DNA of 64,000 nucleotides, from assembly GCF_020023735.2 (NCBI RefSeq), contig NZ_CP076444.2, positions 511,501-575,500 of the forward strand, given 5' to 3'. A program made the position numbers and the translations under genes. Below, piece after piece: positions 33,960 through 42,865 of this stretch; position 1 is the stretch's first letter; every line of letters begins with the position of its first letter. The notes beneath the pieces were generated by a model, which did no database searches, was not told the DNA's origin, and saw nothing but the letters and a program-made list of their open reading frames with translations. The DNA comes from Mycoavidus sp. HKI (GTDB lineage: Bacteria; Pseudomonadota; Gammaproteobacteria; Burkholderiales; Burkholderiaceae).

Positions 33960-34556
33960 GTGCAATATGATTTTATAACAGCGACCATTTTATTGCTTTT
34001 GATTATTGATCCGCTTGGCAATATTCCTATTTGCATTAATGCGCTCCGCAATGTCGCCGCCGAACGGCGCGTCTGGGTGGTGCTGCGCGAAGTGGGGATT
34101 GCTTTTGTGACGTTGCTGGTATTTATGCTGATGGGCGAGCATTTTTTGCGTCTGATGCACTTGACTGATACATCGTTGCAACTTGCGGGCGCCATTATCC
34201 TTTTCATCATTGCTCTGCGGATGGTTTTTCCAGCCACGGATGACCCAATGAATGCTGAAATCATCGGTGAGCCGTTGATTGTGCCACTCGCTATTCCTGC
34301 GCTAGCGGGACCCTCGGCAATGGCGACGGTGATGCTGCTTTCTTCGCAAGGGCCTGGGCAGACTATGGAGTGGATTGGTGCGCTGACTGTCACGATGGGG
34401 GTTTGTGCATTTGTGTTGATTTTGGCAGATCGCATTCAGCGCTTTCTCGGTCCGCGCGCGGTGATCGCCATTGAACGCTTGATGGGGTTAGTATTAATTG
34501 CGATTTCGGTTGAAATGCTGCTGGCCGGAACGCGTGCGTTTATTCGTCAGCTTTGA
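33960..34556 (+). CDS. MarC-family integral membrane protein
   Basis: A 198-residue protein with about six hydrophobic segments; the family signature is seen as LLLIIDPLGNIPICINAL at the N-terminus and PLAIPALAGPSAMATVML in the middle. The biochemical role of MarC proteins is unsettled; earlier links to multiple antibiotic resistance were withdrawn. It uses a GTG start with AGGA upstream, 12 nt after proS, so it is probably co-transcribed with it. A hairpin terminator follows. Confidence 0.87.
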   Translation: MQYDFITATILLLLIIDPLGNIPICINALRNVAAERRVWVVLREVGIAFVTLLVFMLMGEHFLRLMHLTDTSLQLAGAIILFIIALRMVFPATDDPMNAEIIGEPLIVPLAIPALAGPSAMATVMLLSSQGPGQTMEWIGALTVTMGVCAFVLILADRIQRFLGPRAVIAIERLMGLVLIAISVEMLLAGTRAFIRQL

Positions 34557-34574
34557 CGCAGTCATGCCTGGTAG

Positions 34575-34601
34575 CCGCCCCGCTCTTTTTAGGGGGGGCG
34601 G
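34575..34601. terminator. GC-rich hairpin between convergent marC-like gene and ffh
   Basis: CCGCCCC (34575-34581) pairs with GGGGCGG (34595-34601) around a T-rich loop. It lies between two convergent stop codons and could serve both directions, although no clear T tail follows. Confidence 0.55.
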
Positions 34602-34634
34602 TATTGAGGGTAGATTCGCAGTAACTTGAGGGAC

Positions 34635-35999
34635 TTAGCGCATACCTGGCATCATGCCTTTTAGGCCACGCATCATGCTCGCCACGTTACCCCCTTTGAG
34701 TTTTTTCATCATCGTGCGCATTTGATCGAATTGCGACAGCATTCGATTGAGTTCTTGCACCTGGACCCCCGCGCCGGCAGCGACCCGGCGTTTGCGGCTG
34801 GCTTTAAGGAGCTCCGGTTTTTTGCGCTCAAGGGGCGTCATGGCGTTAATCATGCCTTCCATGCGGCGTATTTGGCCTTCGGCTTGATTCATCTTCAGCG
34901 GGTTGCTGGCTGCCTGAAATTGTGCGGGTAATTTATCAAGCAGTGATGAGAGGCCACCCATGTTTTTCATTTGCGAGAGTTGTGCCTTAAAGTCATCGAG
35001 ATTAAAGTCCCCTTTTTTGACCTTATTGGCGAGTTGCTGTGCGGCTTGTATATCAACTTTATGTTGCGCTTGCTCGACAAGAGAGAATAGATCACCCATG
35101 CCGAGAATCCGGCTGGCCATGCGGCTCGGGTGAAACACCTCGAGACCGTCAAGTTTTTCACCTACGCCCACAAATTTAATCGGCCGGCCCGTAATATGAC
35201 GCACTGATAAAGCCGCGCCACCGCGTGCATCACCATCGAGCTTGGTTAATACAATACCCGTCAGTGGCAGCGTGGCATTGAAGGCTTGTGCACTATTCAC
35301 TGCGTCTTGCCCGAGCATGGCATCGACCACAAAAAGAGTTTCAGCAGGGTTTAATGCGCTGTGTAAAGCTGCAATTTCTTGCATCATAGCTTCGTCGATA
35401 CCCAGGCGGCCGGCGGTATCGACGATTAATACATCATGGTAGTGGCGTTGTGCCCAATCGAGTGCTGCCTGCGCGATTTCAAGCACGGATTGTTCGGGCT
35501 GCGAAGGAAAAAAGTCAGCCTTGGCCTGTTCGGTCACCGTTTTGAGCTGAGCAATGGCAGCTGGGCGATAGATGTCGCATGAAACAGTCAGTACCTTTTT
35601 TTTCTGTTTTTCGCGCAAAAACTTGGCAAGTTTACCTACGGTGGTGGTTTTGCCCGCACCTTGCAAGCCTGCCATTAAAATGATCGCGGGCGCTTTAACA
35701 GCCAGCTGTAATTCGGCAGCTTGGCCTGCATAATCGCCGCCCATGACGGCGGTGAGTTCGCGCTGGACAACGCCGATTAACGCTTGGCCTGGCGTCAAGT
35801 TGCCGATAACCTCTTCGCCGAGGGCTTTTTCTTTTATGCTGGTAGTCAATGCGCGCACAACCGGTAGCGCGACATCTGCTTCGAGCAAAGCCAGGCGCAC
35901 CTCGCGCAGCATTTGCTGTGTATTGGCTTCAGTTAAACGGGCTTCGCCGCGCAGCGTTTTGACGATGCGCGCCATGCGCTGAGTTAGAGTATCAAACAT
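34635..35999 (-). CDS. ffh: Signal recognition particle protein Ffh
   Basis: GTPase that binds 4.5S RNA and nascent signal sequences, delivering ribosomes to FtsY. The N domain leads into the G domain with GLQGAGKTTTVGKLAKFL, DTAGRLGID and TKLDGDARGGAAL. The methionine-rich M domain ends in KGGNVASMMRGLKGMMPGMR. Length 454 is standard. It is divergent from the cytochrome-assembly gene. Confidence 0.97.
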   Translation of the reverse strand: MFDTLTQRMARIVKTLRGEARLTEANTQQMLREVRLALLEADVALPVVRALTTSIKEKALGEEVIGNLTPGQALIGVVQRELTAVMGGDYAGQAAELQLAVKAPAIILMAGLQGAGKTTTVGKLAKFLREKQKKKVLTVSCDIYRPAAIAQLKTVTEQAKADFFPSQPEQSVLEIAQAALDWAQRHYHDVLIVDTAGRLGIDEAMMQEIAALHSALNPAETLFVVDAMLGQDAVNSAQAFNATLPLTGIVLTKLDGDARGGAALSVRHITGRPIKFVGVGEKLDGLEVFHPSRMASRILGMGDLFSLVEQAQHKVDIQAAQQLANKVKKGDFNLDDFKAQLSQMKNMGGLSSLLDKLPAQFQAASNPLKMNQAEGQIRRMEGMINAMTPLERKKPELLKASRKRRVAAGAGVQVQELNRMLSQFDQMRTMMKKLKGGNVASMMRGLKGMMPGMR

Positions 36000-36070
36000 A
36001 GAAATAGTGAATGAGCTGTAGTTTTACAAACAACTTTTGAGAAATCAGGGACTCAGGGTAAACTAAGGTT

Positions 36071-36952
36071 ATGACTATTGTACTGTACCTGTTGACGGCG
36101 GCGCTCTACGGTGGCTTGGCATCTGTAGCTTGGTACCAGCGCTGGCGGGGAGGTTTCGCGATTAATTATAGTGGCTTGCCGGCGCGGCCACGTTTGTGCT
36201 GGAACCGTTTATGGCTTGCGGGCGCACTCATCTCGCATGGGGGATTACTGTATACCACCATCTTTTTGCCGGATGCGATGATTTTTGGTTTTGCCTTTGC
36301 TGTATCAGCAATGCTGTGGCTTAGCATTGGCATTTACTGGCTTGAAAGTTTTTTCTTTGAGTTAGAGGGTTTAAGTTTATTGGCCTTGCCACTGGCTTGT
36401 GTCGCCTCGTTATTGCCTCTTGCATTTGGTGGCGTGCAGTTACTGCCCTATGCCGCCAATCTGCTTTTTAAATTTCATTTTGTGATGGCGAACGTCGCTT
36501 ACGGCTTGTTGGCCCTGATGGCTTTGCATGCACTGCTGATGTTACTGGTTGAGCGTAGATTGCATCGTGTTGTGGGCCAGTCTATGCAGCACGCGGCGCT
36601 AGAACAAAACTGCTTAGGCAGCTGGCTGGATTCGTTGCCGCCATTGCTCACGCTGGAAAAATTGCTATTTCGTTTAATCGGCGCCGGTTTTGCCTTACTA
36701 ACGTTGGCCCTGGTTTCAGGTATTCTTTTTAGTGAGCAGTTATTTGACCGCGCTTTGCGCTTTGATCACAAAACGGTCTTTGCTGGTTTGTCATGGATCA
36801 TGTTTGGCGCAGTCTTACTTGGTCGGAAATTTTATGGTTGGCGTGGCCGCACCGCTTTACGCTGGGTATTGGCCGCCTTTATGGCGCTTTTGCTGGCTTA
36901 TGTGGGGAGCCATTTCGTGTTTGAAGTGCTGTTGCGGCGCCCAGCTCTTTAA
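36071..36952 (+). CDS. CcsA/YpjD-type cytochrome c assembly membrane protein
   Basis: Polytopic inner-membrane protein of the CcmC/CcsA/HemX superfamily, thought to handle haem for cytochrome c maturation. I count about eight hydrophobic segments over 293 residues, with conserved histidines in ISHGGLLY, FKFHFVMANVAYG, LRFDHKTVFAG and VGSHFVFEV that could ligate haem. Neighbourhood with ffh is the usual Burkholderia order. Its presence agrees with the multihaem cytochromes at 26.2-28.2 kb. Confidence 0.83.
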   Translation: MTIVLYLLTAALYGGLASVAWYQRWRGGFAINYSGLPARPRLCWNRLWLAGALISHGGLLYTTIFLPDAMIFGFAFAVSAMLWLSIGIYWLESFFFELEGLSLLALPLACVASLLPLAFGGVQLLPYAANLLFKFHFVMANVAYGLLALMALHALLMLLVERRLHRVVGQSMQHAALEQNCLGSWLDSLPPLLTLEKLLFRLIGAGFALLTLALVSGILFSEQLFDRALRFDHKTVFAGLSWIMFGAVLLGRKFYGWRGRTALRWVLAAFMALLLAYVGSHFVFEVLLRRPAL

Positions 36953-37005
36953 AAGACTGTTGCAAAACAGTAGAGTTTAAATGCAGGGTTAGAAAAAGTG
37001 GCTTA

Positions 37006-37272
37006 TTGATGCGTCGAATTCTTCTTTATATAGTTTTGTATCTGCTTGGCAGGACCCTTTGGCGGCGTGCGATGCGCTATCTTAATCTCGATCCGTACGA
37101 TCCAAAGCACCGGCCTCATGCTCACTCTGACTCAGGCGTTGAGCGTGTGGTGCGCTGCGCCGAATGCGGTGTCTATGTCCCCGCGGTCGAAATACAGCAC
37201 GCTCATGGCAAGTCATTTTGCACTATGGCGCACGCTCGGCGCTATGCACAGGCCGCAGGGCGCAAGCGGTAA
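37006..37272 (+). CDS. PP0621-family small membrane-anchored zinc-ribbon-like protein
   Basis: An 88-residue protein with a short hydrophobic N-terminus (ILLYIVLYLLGRTLW) followed by a cytoplasmic or periplasmic tail containing CAECGVYVPAVEIQHAHGKS and a third cysteine (FCTMAHA), a CxxC...H...C pattern that could bind zinc. Function unknown. It is 2 nt before ampD and is the usual ampD neighbour in betaproteobacteria, so the two are co-translated. Confidence 0.75.
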   Translation: MMRRILLYIVLYLLGRTLWRRAMRYLNLDPYDPKHRPHAHSDSGVERVVRCAECGVYVPAVEIQHAHGKSFCTMAHARRYAQAAGRKR

Positions 37273-37274
37273 AT

Positions 37275-37889
37275 ATGCGACTGATGATTGATGAGTCTGG
37301 CTGGATTGAGGCTGTATCTCCACAAAAGTCTCCTAATTTTAATGCGCGGCCGATTGGTATTACGCCGACGCTGATTGTGATACACAATATTAGTTTGCCG
37401 CCAGGTGAATTTGGTGGGCCACAAGTGGCTGAGTTCTTTTGTAATCGACTTGATTTTGATGCGCATTCATATTACGGCGAGATACGGCGGCTGCAGGTAT
37501 CTGCTCATTTTCTGATTCGGCGTAATGGCGACTTGCAGCAATTTGTCTCTTGCGACGACCGCGCTTGGCATGCGGGAGCCTCCAATTTTTTCGGGCGTGA
37601 AGGGTGCAATGATTTTTCGATTGGGATTGAACTTGAAGGGGTCGACACGGTCCCATTTGAAGCCACTCAATATCTTAAGCTTGCAGAACTGATTAAAGCC
37701 CTCATGGATCGCTATCCAATTGGCGCCCTGGTTGGGCATGAGGATATTGCTCCTGGGCGAAAAACTGACCCAGGCCCCCATTTTGATTGGCAGCGTTTGC
37801 GTGTTTTGAGCGGGCTTGCTGAAGTTTATTTTCCTTACCAAGGGCCCAATGGGCGAGAGTTAATGCACGAGCGGTGCAGAGAGTGCTAG
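37275..37889 (+). CDS. ampD: 1,6-anhydro-N-acetylmuramyl-L-alanine amidase
   Basis: Cytoplasmic zinc amidase that cuts the peptide from anhydro-muropeptides, the entry step of peptidoglycan recycling and a brake on AmpR-type beta-lactamase induction. The zinc-ligand regions are LIVIHNISLPPGEFGGPQ and VGHEDIAPGRKTDPGPHFDW, with the catalytic Lys and Asp in the latter; CNDFSIGIELEG is also conserved. I use ATG 37275 (204 residues); the frame extends upstream to 37164 but there it overlaps the preceding gene. Confidence 0.94.
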   Translation: MRLMIDESGWIEAVSPQKSPNFNARPIGITPTLIVIHNISLPPGEFGGPQVAEFFCNRLDFDAHSYYGEIRRLQVSAHFLIRRNGDLQQFVSCDDRAWHAGASNFFGREGCNDFSIGIELEGVDTVPFEATQYLKLAELIKALMDRYPIGALVGHEDIAPGRKTDPGPHFDWQRLRVLSGLAEVYFPYQGPNGRELMHERCREC

Positions 37890-37991
37890 CGGAGTAGGCT
37901 TGTGGTGCATAGTTTAGTATGTTCGTAGCGCGAATTCACAAAAGTCAAGGGTGTAAATAAAAAATAAAGCAGTGTTCAGTGCCTCATAAAT

Positions 37992-38038
37992 TCACTATAC
38001 TTGGTATCCGATGTTTTATTCAACACTATATCTTGTGG
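37992..38038 (+). promoter_or_regulatory. Tandem NrdR-box signature upstream of nrdA
   Basis: Two 16-nt elements lie in the 350-nt gap before nrdA: 37992-38007 (TCACTATACTTGGTAT, weak) and 38023-38038 (ACACTATATCTTGTGG, strong). The reference pattern is ACACWATATATWGTGT. Their starts are 31 nt apart, close to three helical turns, the usual spacing for NrdR, the ATP/dATP-sensing repressor of ribonucleotide reductase genes. The rest of the gap (37890-38246) shows no gene. Confidence 0.7.
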
Positions 38039-38246
38039 TCTGCACTCTTTTAGTGACAATGCAATATGCTCAAGCACAGCGTGCAAAGTTTGACGGCAAA
38101 CAGGGTACAAATCAGTGCTAGGCTCGTATTGTGTTCATTTTCCCAGCCCTATTCGTAGACGTAAACGCGCATAGCTTTGAAGACAATTTCTTATTTTCAG
38201 CCGCGGTTTTGCCGCGCCTTCATCAAATAGACTAGGAGTTTTGCCG

Positions 38247-41180
38247 ATGCAAACCACCGCATATAAGGCCCCGGCCGAAGAGAGCGCGCCGATTGGCCGC
38301 CCCGTTATCAATCAAGATGACCCCCATAGTAAAAATGCTGCGTCGGCTTTGGCTACGCAGACAGACACGTTGGCTGACTATAAAGTGATCCGCCGTAATG
38401 GCGCCGTGGTGATATTTGAGCCTTCTAAAATAGAAGTTGCCATGACGAAGGCTTTTTTGGCGGTTAATGGAGGGCAAGGCGCCGTTTCAACTCGTGTGCG
38501 CGAACAAGTCGCTCAGTTCACACAACATGTAGTGCATGCGCTTATGCGTAGCCGTCCTGCTGGCGGCACGTTTCATATTGAAGACATTCAAGATCAAGTT
38601 GAGCTTGCGTTAATGCGCGCCGGCGAGCATAACGTCGCACGCGCCTATGTGTTGTATCGAGAAAAGCGCGCTCAAGAGCGTGCGTTGAATGATCAGGCGC
38701 AGCCAACCCTAGGCGTGATCCAGGTGACCGATGGGCCACTGATGCGGCCGCTTGATTTATCTGCACTTAATGCGCTGATTGTCAGCGCGTGCGAGGGTTT
38801 AGGCAGCGCGGTGCAAGCCGAGCCGATTGTGACTGAAACGATTAAAAATCTTTACGATGGGGTGCCGATTAGTCAAGTCTACGATTCAGCCATTCTTGCT
38901 GCGCGTACGATGATTGAGCAAGATCCGGCCTACAGTCAGGTAACGGCGCGTATTTTGCTGCACACGATGCGCCGCGAAGTGCTTGCGGAAGAAGTCGCGC
39001 CAGCAGAAATGGCCACTCGCTATGCTGAATATTTCCCGCAATTTATTAAACGGGGTATCGCAGCTGAACTGCTTGATGACAAGTTATTGCAGTTCGATCT
39101 AGAAAAGCTAGGCGCAGCGCTTGACGCCAGCCGCGATTTGCAATTTGGTTATCTCGGCTTGCAAACCCTCTATGATCGTTATTTTCTGCATCATGAGGGA
39201 CAGCGGATTGAACTGCCGCAAGCCTTTTTTATGCGGGTGGCGATGGGGCTTGCACTGAATGAAGCCGATCGTGAAGCGTGCGCCATTGAGTTTTACCAGG
39301 TGCTGTCAAAATTCGATTTCATGAGTTCAACCCCAACCCTATTTAATTCTGGCACGCGTCGCGCGCAATTGTCGTCATGTTATTTGACAACGGTGGACGA
39401 TGATCTGGAAGGTATTTATGAGGCATTAAAAGAAAACGCGCTATTGTCAAAATTTGCCGGCGGCTTGGGCAATGATTGGACGCAGGTACGCGCGCTAGGC
39501 TCGCATATCAAAGGTACAAATGGTAAGTCGCAAGGAGTCGTTCCTTTTCTAAAGGTGGTCAACGACACCGCGGTTGCTGTCAATCAAGGCGGCAAACGTA
39601 AAGGCGCGGTATGTGCTTATCTGGAAACATGGCATTTAGATATTGAGGAATTTCTCGAGTTGCGCAAAAACACGGGGGATGATCGTCGCCGCACGCACGA
39701 TATGAATACGGCCAACTGGATTCCAGATCTCTTTATGAAGCGCGTGATTGAGGATGCAGATTGGACCTTGTTTTCCCCTTCAAGTTGCCCGGATTTGCAC
39801 GATAAATTTGGCGCTGAATTTGAAACTGCTTACGTAGGCTATGAAGAGAAGGCTGCGCGTGGCGAGATTACGCTCTTTAAGAAAGTATCCGCTGCTCAGT
39901 TGTGGCGCAAAATGCTGGGCATGCTGTTTGAAACCGGTCACCCTTGGATTACATTCAAAGATCCGTGCAATATCCGCTCCCCGCAGCAGCATGTTGGGGT
40001 CGTGCATTCGTCGAATTTGTGTACGGAAATTACGCTCAATACTAATGAGAGTGAAATCGCAGTATGTAATTTGGGCTCAGTCAATTTGGTTGCACACCTC
40101 AGCCAGCAGGCAGATGGCAGCTTAGCGCTTGATCACGTTAAGCTGAAAAAGACCATCCAAACGGCGATGCGCATGCTCGACAATGTGATTGATATCAATT
40201 ATTACGCTGTGCAAAAGGCGCGCCATTCAAATTTGAAGCATCGGCCAGTAGGGCTGGGCATTATGGGTTTCCAAGATTGCTTGCATTTATTGCGCTATCC
40301 CTATGCTTCGCAGGCGGCAGTTGAATTTGCTGATCGTTCGATGGAAACTGTGTGTTATTACGCATATTGGGCTTCGACTGAATTGGCCGCTGAGCGTGGT
40401 TGCTACTCAACCTATCAGGGCTCGTTGTGGGAGCGAGGGATTTTGCCGCAAGACACACTGAAACTTCTGGCTGATGCACGTGGCGGTTATGTCGAGGTGG
40501 ATCAAACCAGCTCGCTTGACTGGGATGTGTTGCGCAGCCGCATTGCTCAGCACGGCATGCGCAATTCGAATTGCGTCGCGATTGCACCAACCGCCACCAT
40601 TTCAAACATCATTGGGGTATCGGCATGTATTGAGCCGACTTTCCAAAATCTCTATGTGAAATCGAACCTATCGGGTGAGTTCACCATGGTGAACGATTAT
40701 CTGGTGCGCGATTTGAAAGCGCGTGGCTTGTGGGATGAAGTGATGGTAGCCGATCTGAAATATTTCGATGGCATGTTGACTCGTATCGACCGAATTCCGG
40801 CTGAGTTGCGCGCGCTGTACGCCACCGCTTTTGAAATTGACCCTAAATGGTTAGTTGAAGCAGCCTCTCGCCGGCAGAAATGGATTGATCAGGCGCAATC
40901 GTTAAATATTTATATGGCGGGTGTTTCTGGCAAGCGGCTGGATGAGATTTATCGGCTCGCTTGGGTGCGCGGCTTAAAGACCACGTATTATCTGCGTACG
41001 ATGGCCGCTACCCATGTTGAGAAATCGACAGTGGCGCATGGCGCACTAAACGCTGTGTCAGCTTTGGCGCCTGACAGTACTGACCTGAATAGTCTCGCAC
41101 AAGCGGAGCAAGAGTCAGCTCCAGTGTGCATGCTGCGGCCGGGTGATGCGGATTTTGATTCGTGTGAAGCTTGCCAATAA
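38247..41180 (+). CDS. nrdA: Ribonucleoside-diphosphate reductase class Ia, alpha subunit
   Basis: Catalytic chain making deoxyribonucleotides. An N-terminal ATP-cone (YKVIRRNGAVVIFEPSKIEV) provides dATP control. Active-site cysteines appear as SSCYLTTVDDD near residue 377 and NLCTEITLNTNE near 590, with the redox-shuttle pair in the final CEACQ. I choose ATG 38247 because AGGAG lies 8 nt upstream; a TTG six nt earlier is too close to that site. Length 977 is typical for Burkholderia. NrdR boxes lie upstream; nrdB follows after 230 nt of structured sequence. Confidence 0.97.
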   Translation: MQTTAYKAPAEESAPIGRPVINQDDPHSKNAASALATQTDTLADYKVIRRNGAVVIFEPSKIEVAMTKAFLAVNGGQGAVSTRVREQVAQFTQHVVHALMRSRPAGGTFHIEDIQDQVELALMRAGEHNVARAYVLYREKRAQERALNDQAQPTLGVIQVTDGPLMRPLDLSALNALIVSACEGLGSAVQAEPIVTETIKNLYDGVPISQVYDSAILAARTMIEQDPAYSQVTARILLHTMRREVLAEEVAPAEMATRYAEYFPQFIKRGIAAELLDDKLLQFDLEKLGAALDASRDLQFGYLGLQTLYDRYFLHHEGQRIELPQAFFMRVAMGLALNEADREACAIEFYQVLSKFDFMSSTPTLFNSGTRRAQLSSCYLTTVDDDLEGIYEALKENALLSKFAGGLGNDWTQVRALGSHIKGTNGKSQGVVPFLKVVNDTAVAVNQGGKRKGAVCAYLETWHLDIEEFLELRKNTGDDRRRTHDMNTANWIPDLFMKRVIEDADWTLFSPSSCPDLHDKFGAEFETAYVGYEEKAARGEITLFKKVSAAQLWRKMLGMLFETGHPWITFKDPCNIRSPQQHVGVVHSSNLCTEITLNTNESEIAVCNLGSVNLVAHLSQQADGSLALDHVKLKKTIQTAMRMLDNVIDINYYAVQKARHSNLKHRPVGLGIMGFQDCLHLLRYPYASQAAVEFADRSMETVCYYAYWASTELAAERGCYSTYQGSLWERGILPQDTLKLLADARGGYVEVDQTSSLDWDVLRSRIAQHGMRNSNCVAIAPTATISNIIGVSACIEPTFQNLYVKSNLSGEFTMVNDYLVRDLKARGLWDEVMVADLKYFDGMLTRIDRIPAELRALYATAFEIDPKWLVEAASRRQKWIDQAQSLNIYMAGVSGKRLDEIYRLAWVRGLKTTYYLRTMAATHVEKSTVAHGALNAVSALAPDSTDLNSLAQAEQESAPVCMLRPGDADFDSCEACQ

Positions 41181-41186
41181 GAAACG

Positions 41187-41212
41187 GCGCGCGCATCTTT
41201 TTTGATGCGTGC
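41187..41212 (+). terminator. Hairpin directly after nrdA
   Basis: GCGCGCATC (41189-41197) and GATGCGTGC (41204-41212) form a nine-pair stem with one G-T pair around a loop of six T. There is no T tail, so it may slow or protect rather than terminate. Confidence 0.4.
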
Positions 41213-41300
41213 TGAGCCTCTCAATTAAGAACAAGCAAGCGGCATCGATCGATGTTTAAGATTGAATTCGATGCGCTGGGCGCGCGCTTAAGTGAATCGA

Positions 41301-41375
41301 AGTGTTGTATGCAGGTTGCATACAACACTAAAAAAGCGCTTTTCACAACTGAACTCTTTTATCCCTTGTGAAAAG
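41301..41375. promoter_or_regulatory. Two inverted repeats between nrdA and nrdB
   Basis: AGTGTTGTATGCA (41301-41313) and TGCATACAACACT (41317-41329) are a perfect 13-bp inverted repeat with a 3-nt loop. CTTTTCACA (41339-41347) and TGTGAAAAG (41367-41375) are a perfect 9-bp repeat with a 19-nt gap, ending 35 nt before the nrdB start. Neither is followed by a T run. They could be a repressor site or a folded leader setting nrdB level relative to nrdA. Confidence 0.65.
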
Positions 41376-41410
41376 ATGGTACAAACCGATTTATATCGAT
41401 GGTGAAATTT

Positions 41411-42547
41411 ATGCTCAACTGGGACGAAGACATTACAGCTGAAACTCCCGCAAGTGGCGCACAGCACTCTTTCTCGCCTGAGTCCTCTGGACCTGTGCTT
41501 GACAGTGTGACTCGCCAACCTGATCAAGAGGCGCGCGTAAAAGCCGCGGACAAGCGCATCATTAACGGCAAAACCGATGTGAATCAATTGGTTCCGTTTA
41601 AATATAAATGGGCGTGGGAAAAGTATTTGTCTGGTTGCGCGAATCACTGGATGCCGCAAGAAATTAATATGTCGCGCGATATCGCGCTGTGGAAAGATCC
41701 GAATGGCCTGACTGAGGATGAGCGCCGAGTCGTTAAGCGCAATCTCGGATTTTTCGTCACGGCAGATTCGTTGGCGGCGAATAACATTGTCCTGGGGACA
41801 TATCGTCATATTACAGCGCCTGAGTGTCGGCAATATCTATTGCGCCAGGCGTTTGAAGAAGCGATTCATACCCATGCGTATCAATATATTGTCGAATCAC
41901 TGGGCTTAGACGAAGGCGAGATCTTCAATGCTTACCATGAGGTTCCATCGATCCGTGCGAAGGATGAATTCCTGATTCCGTTCATTCATACATTGACCGA
42001 TCCTGCTTTTAAGACCGGCACGCCAGCCGCAGATCAAGCTTTGCTGAAATCGCTGATCATGTTTGCGTGCGTGATGGAAGGGCTATTCTTTTATGTTGGC
42101 TTTACGCAGATCTTAGCGCTGGGCCGGCAAAACAAGATGACTGGCGCGGCTGAGCAATATCAATACATTTTGCGCGACGAATCATTGCATTGTAATTTTG
42201 GCATTGATTTGATCAACCAAATCAAACTCGAAAATCCGCACTTATGGACGTCTGAATTTCGCGAGGAAATTCGCGAGTTGTTCAAAACAGCGGTCGATCT
42301 CGAATACCGTTACGCTGAAGATACGATGCCGCGCGGCGTGCTTGGATTGAATGCATCAATGTTTAAAGGCTACTTGCGTTTTATTTGTAATCGGCGTTGT
42401 TCCCAAATTGGCCTTGAGCAGCTTTTTCCAAAAGAAGAGAATCCTTTTCCGTGGATGAGCGAGATGATTGACTTAAAGAAAGAGCGTAATTTTTTTGAGA
42501 CGCGAGTTATTGAGTATCAAACTGGCGGCGCGCTCAATTGGGAATAG
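41411..42547 (+). CDS. nrdB: Ribonucleoside-diphosphate reductase class Ia, beta subunit
   Basis: Houses the diiron centre and tyrosyl radical that start NrdA chemistry. Iron ligands and the radical tyrosine region are visible in [18 protein letters not shown] and [20 protein letters not shown] 41411, giving MLNWDED, matches relatives and has GGTGAA just upstream; an in-frame ATG at 41399 would add four residues. Length 378. A strong terminator lies about 65 nt downstream. Confidence 0.96.
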   Translation: MLNWDEDITAETPASGAQHSFSPESSGPVLDSVTRQPDQEARVKAADKRIINGKTDVNQLVPFKYKWAWEKYLSGCANHWMPQEINMSRDIALWKDPNGLTEDERRVVKRNLGFFVTADSLAANNIVLGTYRHITAPECRQYLLRQAFEEAIHTHAYQYIVESLGLDEGEIFNAYHEVPSIRAKDEFLIPFIHTLTDPAFKTGTPAADQALLKSLIMFACVMEGLFFYVGFTQILALGRQNKMTGAAEQYQYILRDESLHCNFGIDLINQIKLENPHLWTSEFREEIRELFKTAVDLEYRYAEDTMPRGVLGLNASMFKGYLRFICNRRCSQIGLEQLFPKEENPFPWMSEMIDLKKERNFFETRVIEYQTGGALNWE

Positions 42548-42610
42548 TGACGACAGACAAGATGATGATAAGTCTGGCAAATTACACCTCCTTTAAAGAC
42601 TATTCTATGA

Positions 42611-42642
42611 AAAAAATCACGCGGTTTTGCCGTGATTTTTTT
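42611..42642 (+). terminator. Rho-independent terminator after nrdB
   Basis: AAAAAATCACG (42611-42621) pairs with CGTGATTTTTT (42631-42641), with CGG/CCG able to extend the stem inside the loop. A T run completes it on the plus strand. Confidence 0.85.
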
Positions 42643-42768
42643 CAGCAAGGGCCGGCCTGGGTGTCGGCGTTTTTTGGGCATGTACAGTACTCAAAAGAGA
42701 GCGTATATGTGTTGCCATATTCATTAGCGTAGGCCAAATATGAAGCGTACGCCGATGAATGGTTCGTT

Positions 42769-42803
42769 TTTCGCGAGTGCAGATAAGCAATGCACTTGCG
42801 AAA
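42769..42803 (+). promoter_or_regulatory. Hairpin upstream of the histone-like gene
   Basis: TTTCGCGAGTGCA (42769-42781) and TGCACTTGCGAAA (42791-42803) form a 13-pair stem with one G-T pair and a 9-nt loop, 62 nt before the start codon at 42866. It is likely a 5'-leader structure or an operator. The rest of the 42548-42865 gap contains the nrdB terminator and no gene. Confidence 0.5.
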
Positions 42804-42865
42804 GGCGGACTTCGACCAAGGGTGTTGTTTGTTCGATTCTTATCTGAAACTTGAAGGAGTAAATA

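Noticed and set aside
37164..37274. Upstream extension of ampD
   Set aside because: Lies within the preceding small gene in another frame; ATG 37275 gives normal AmpD length.
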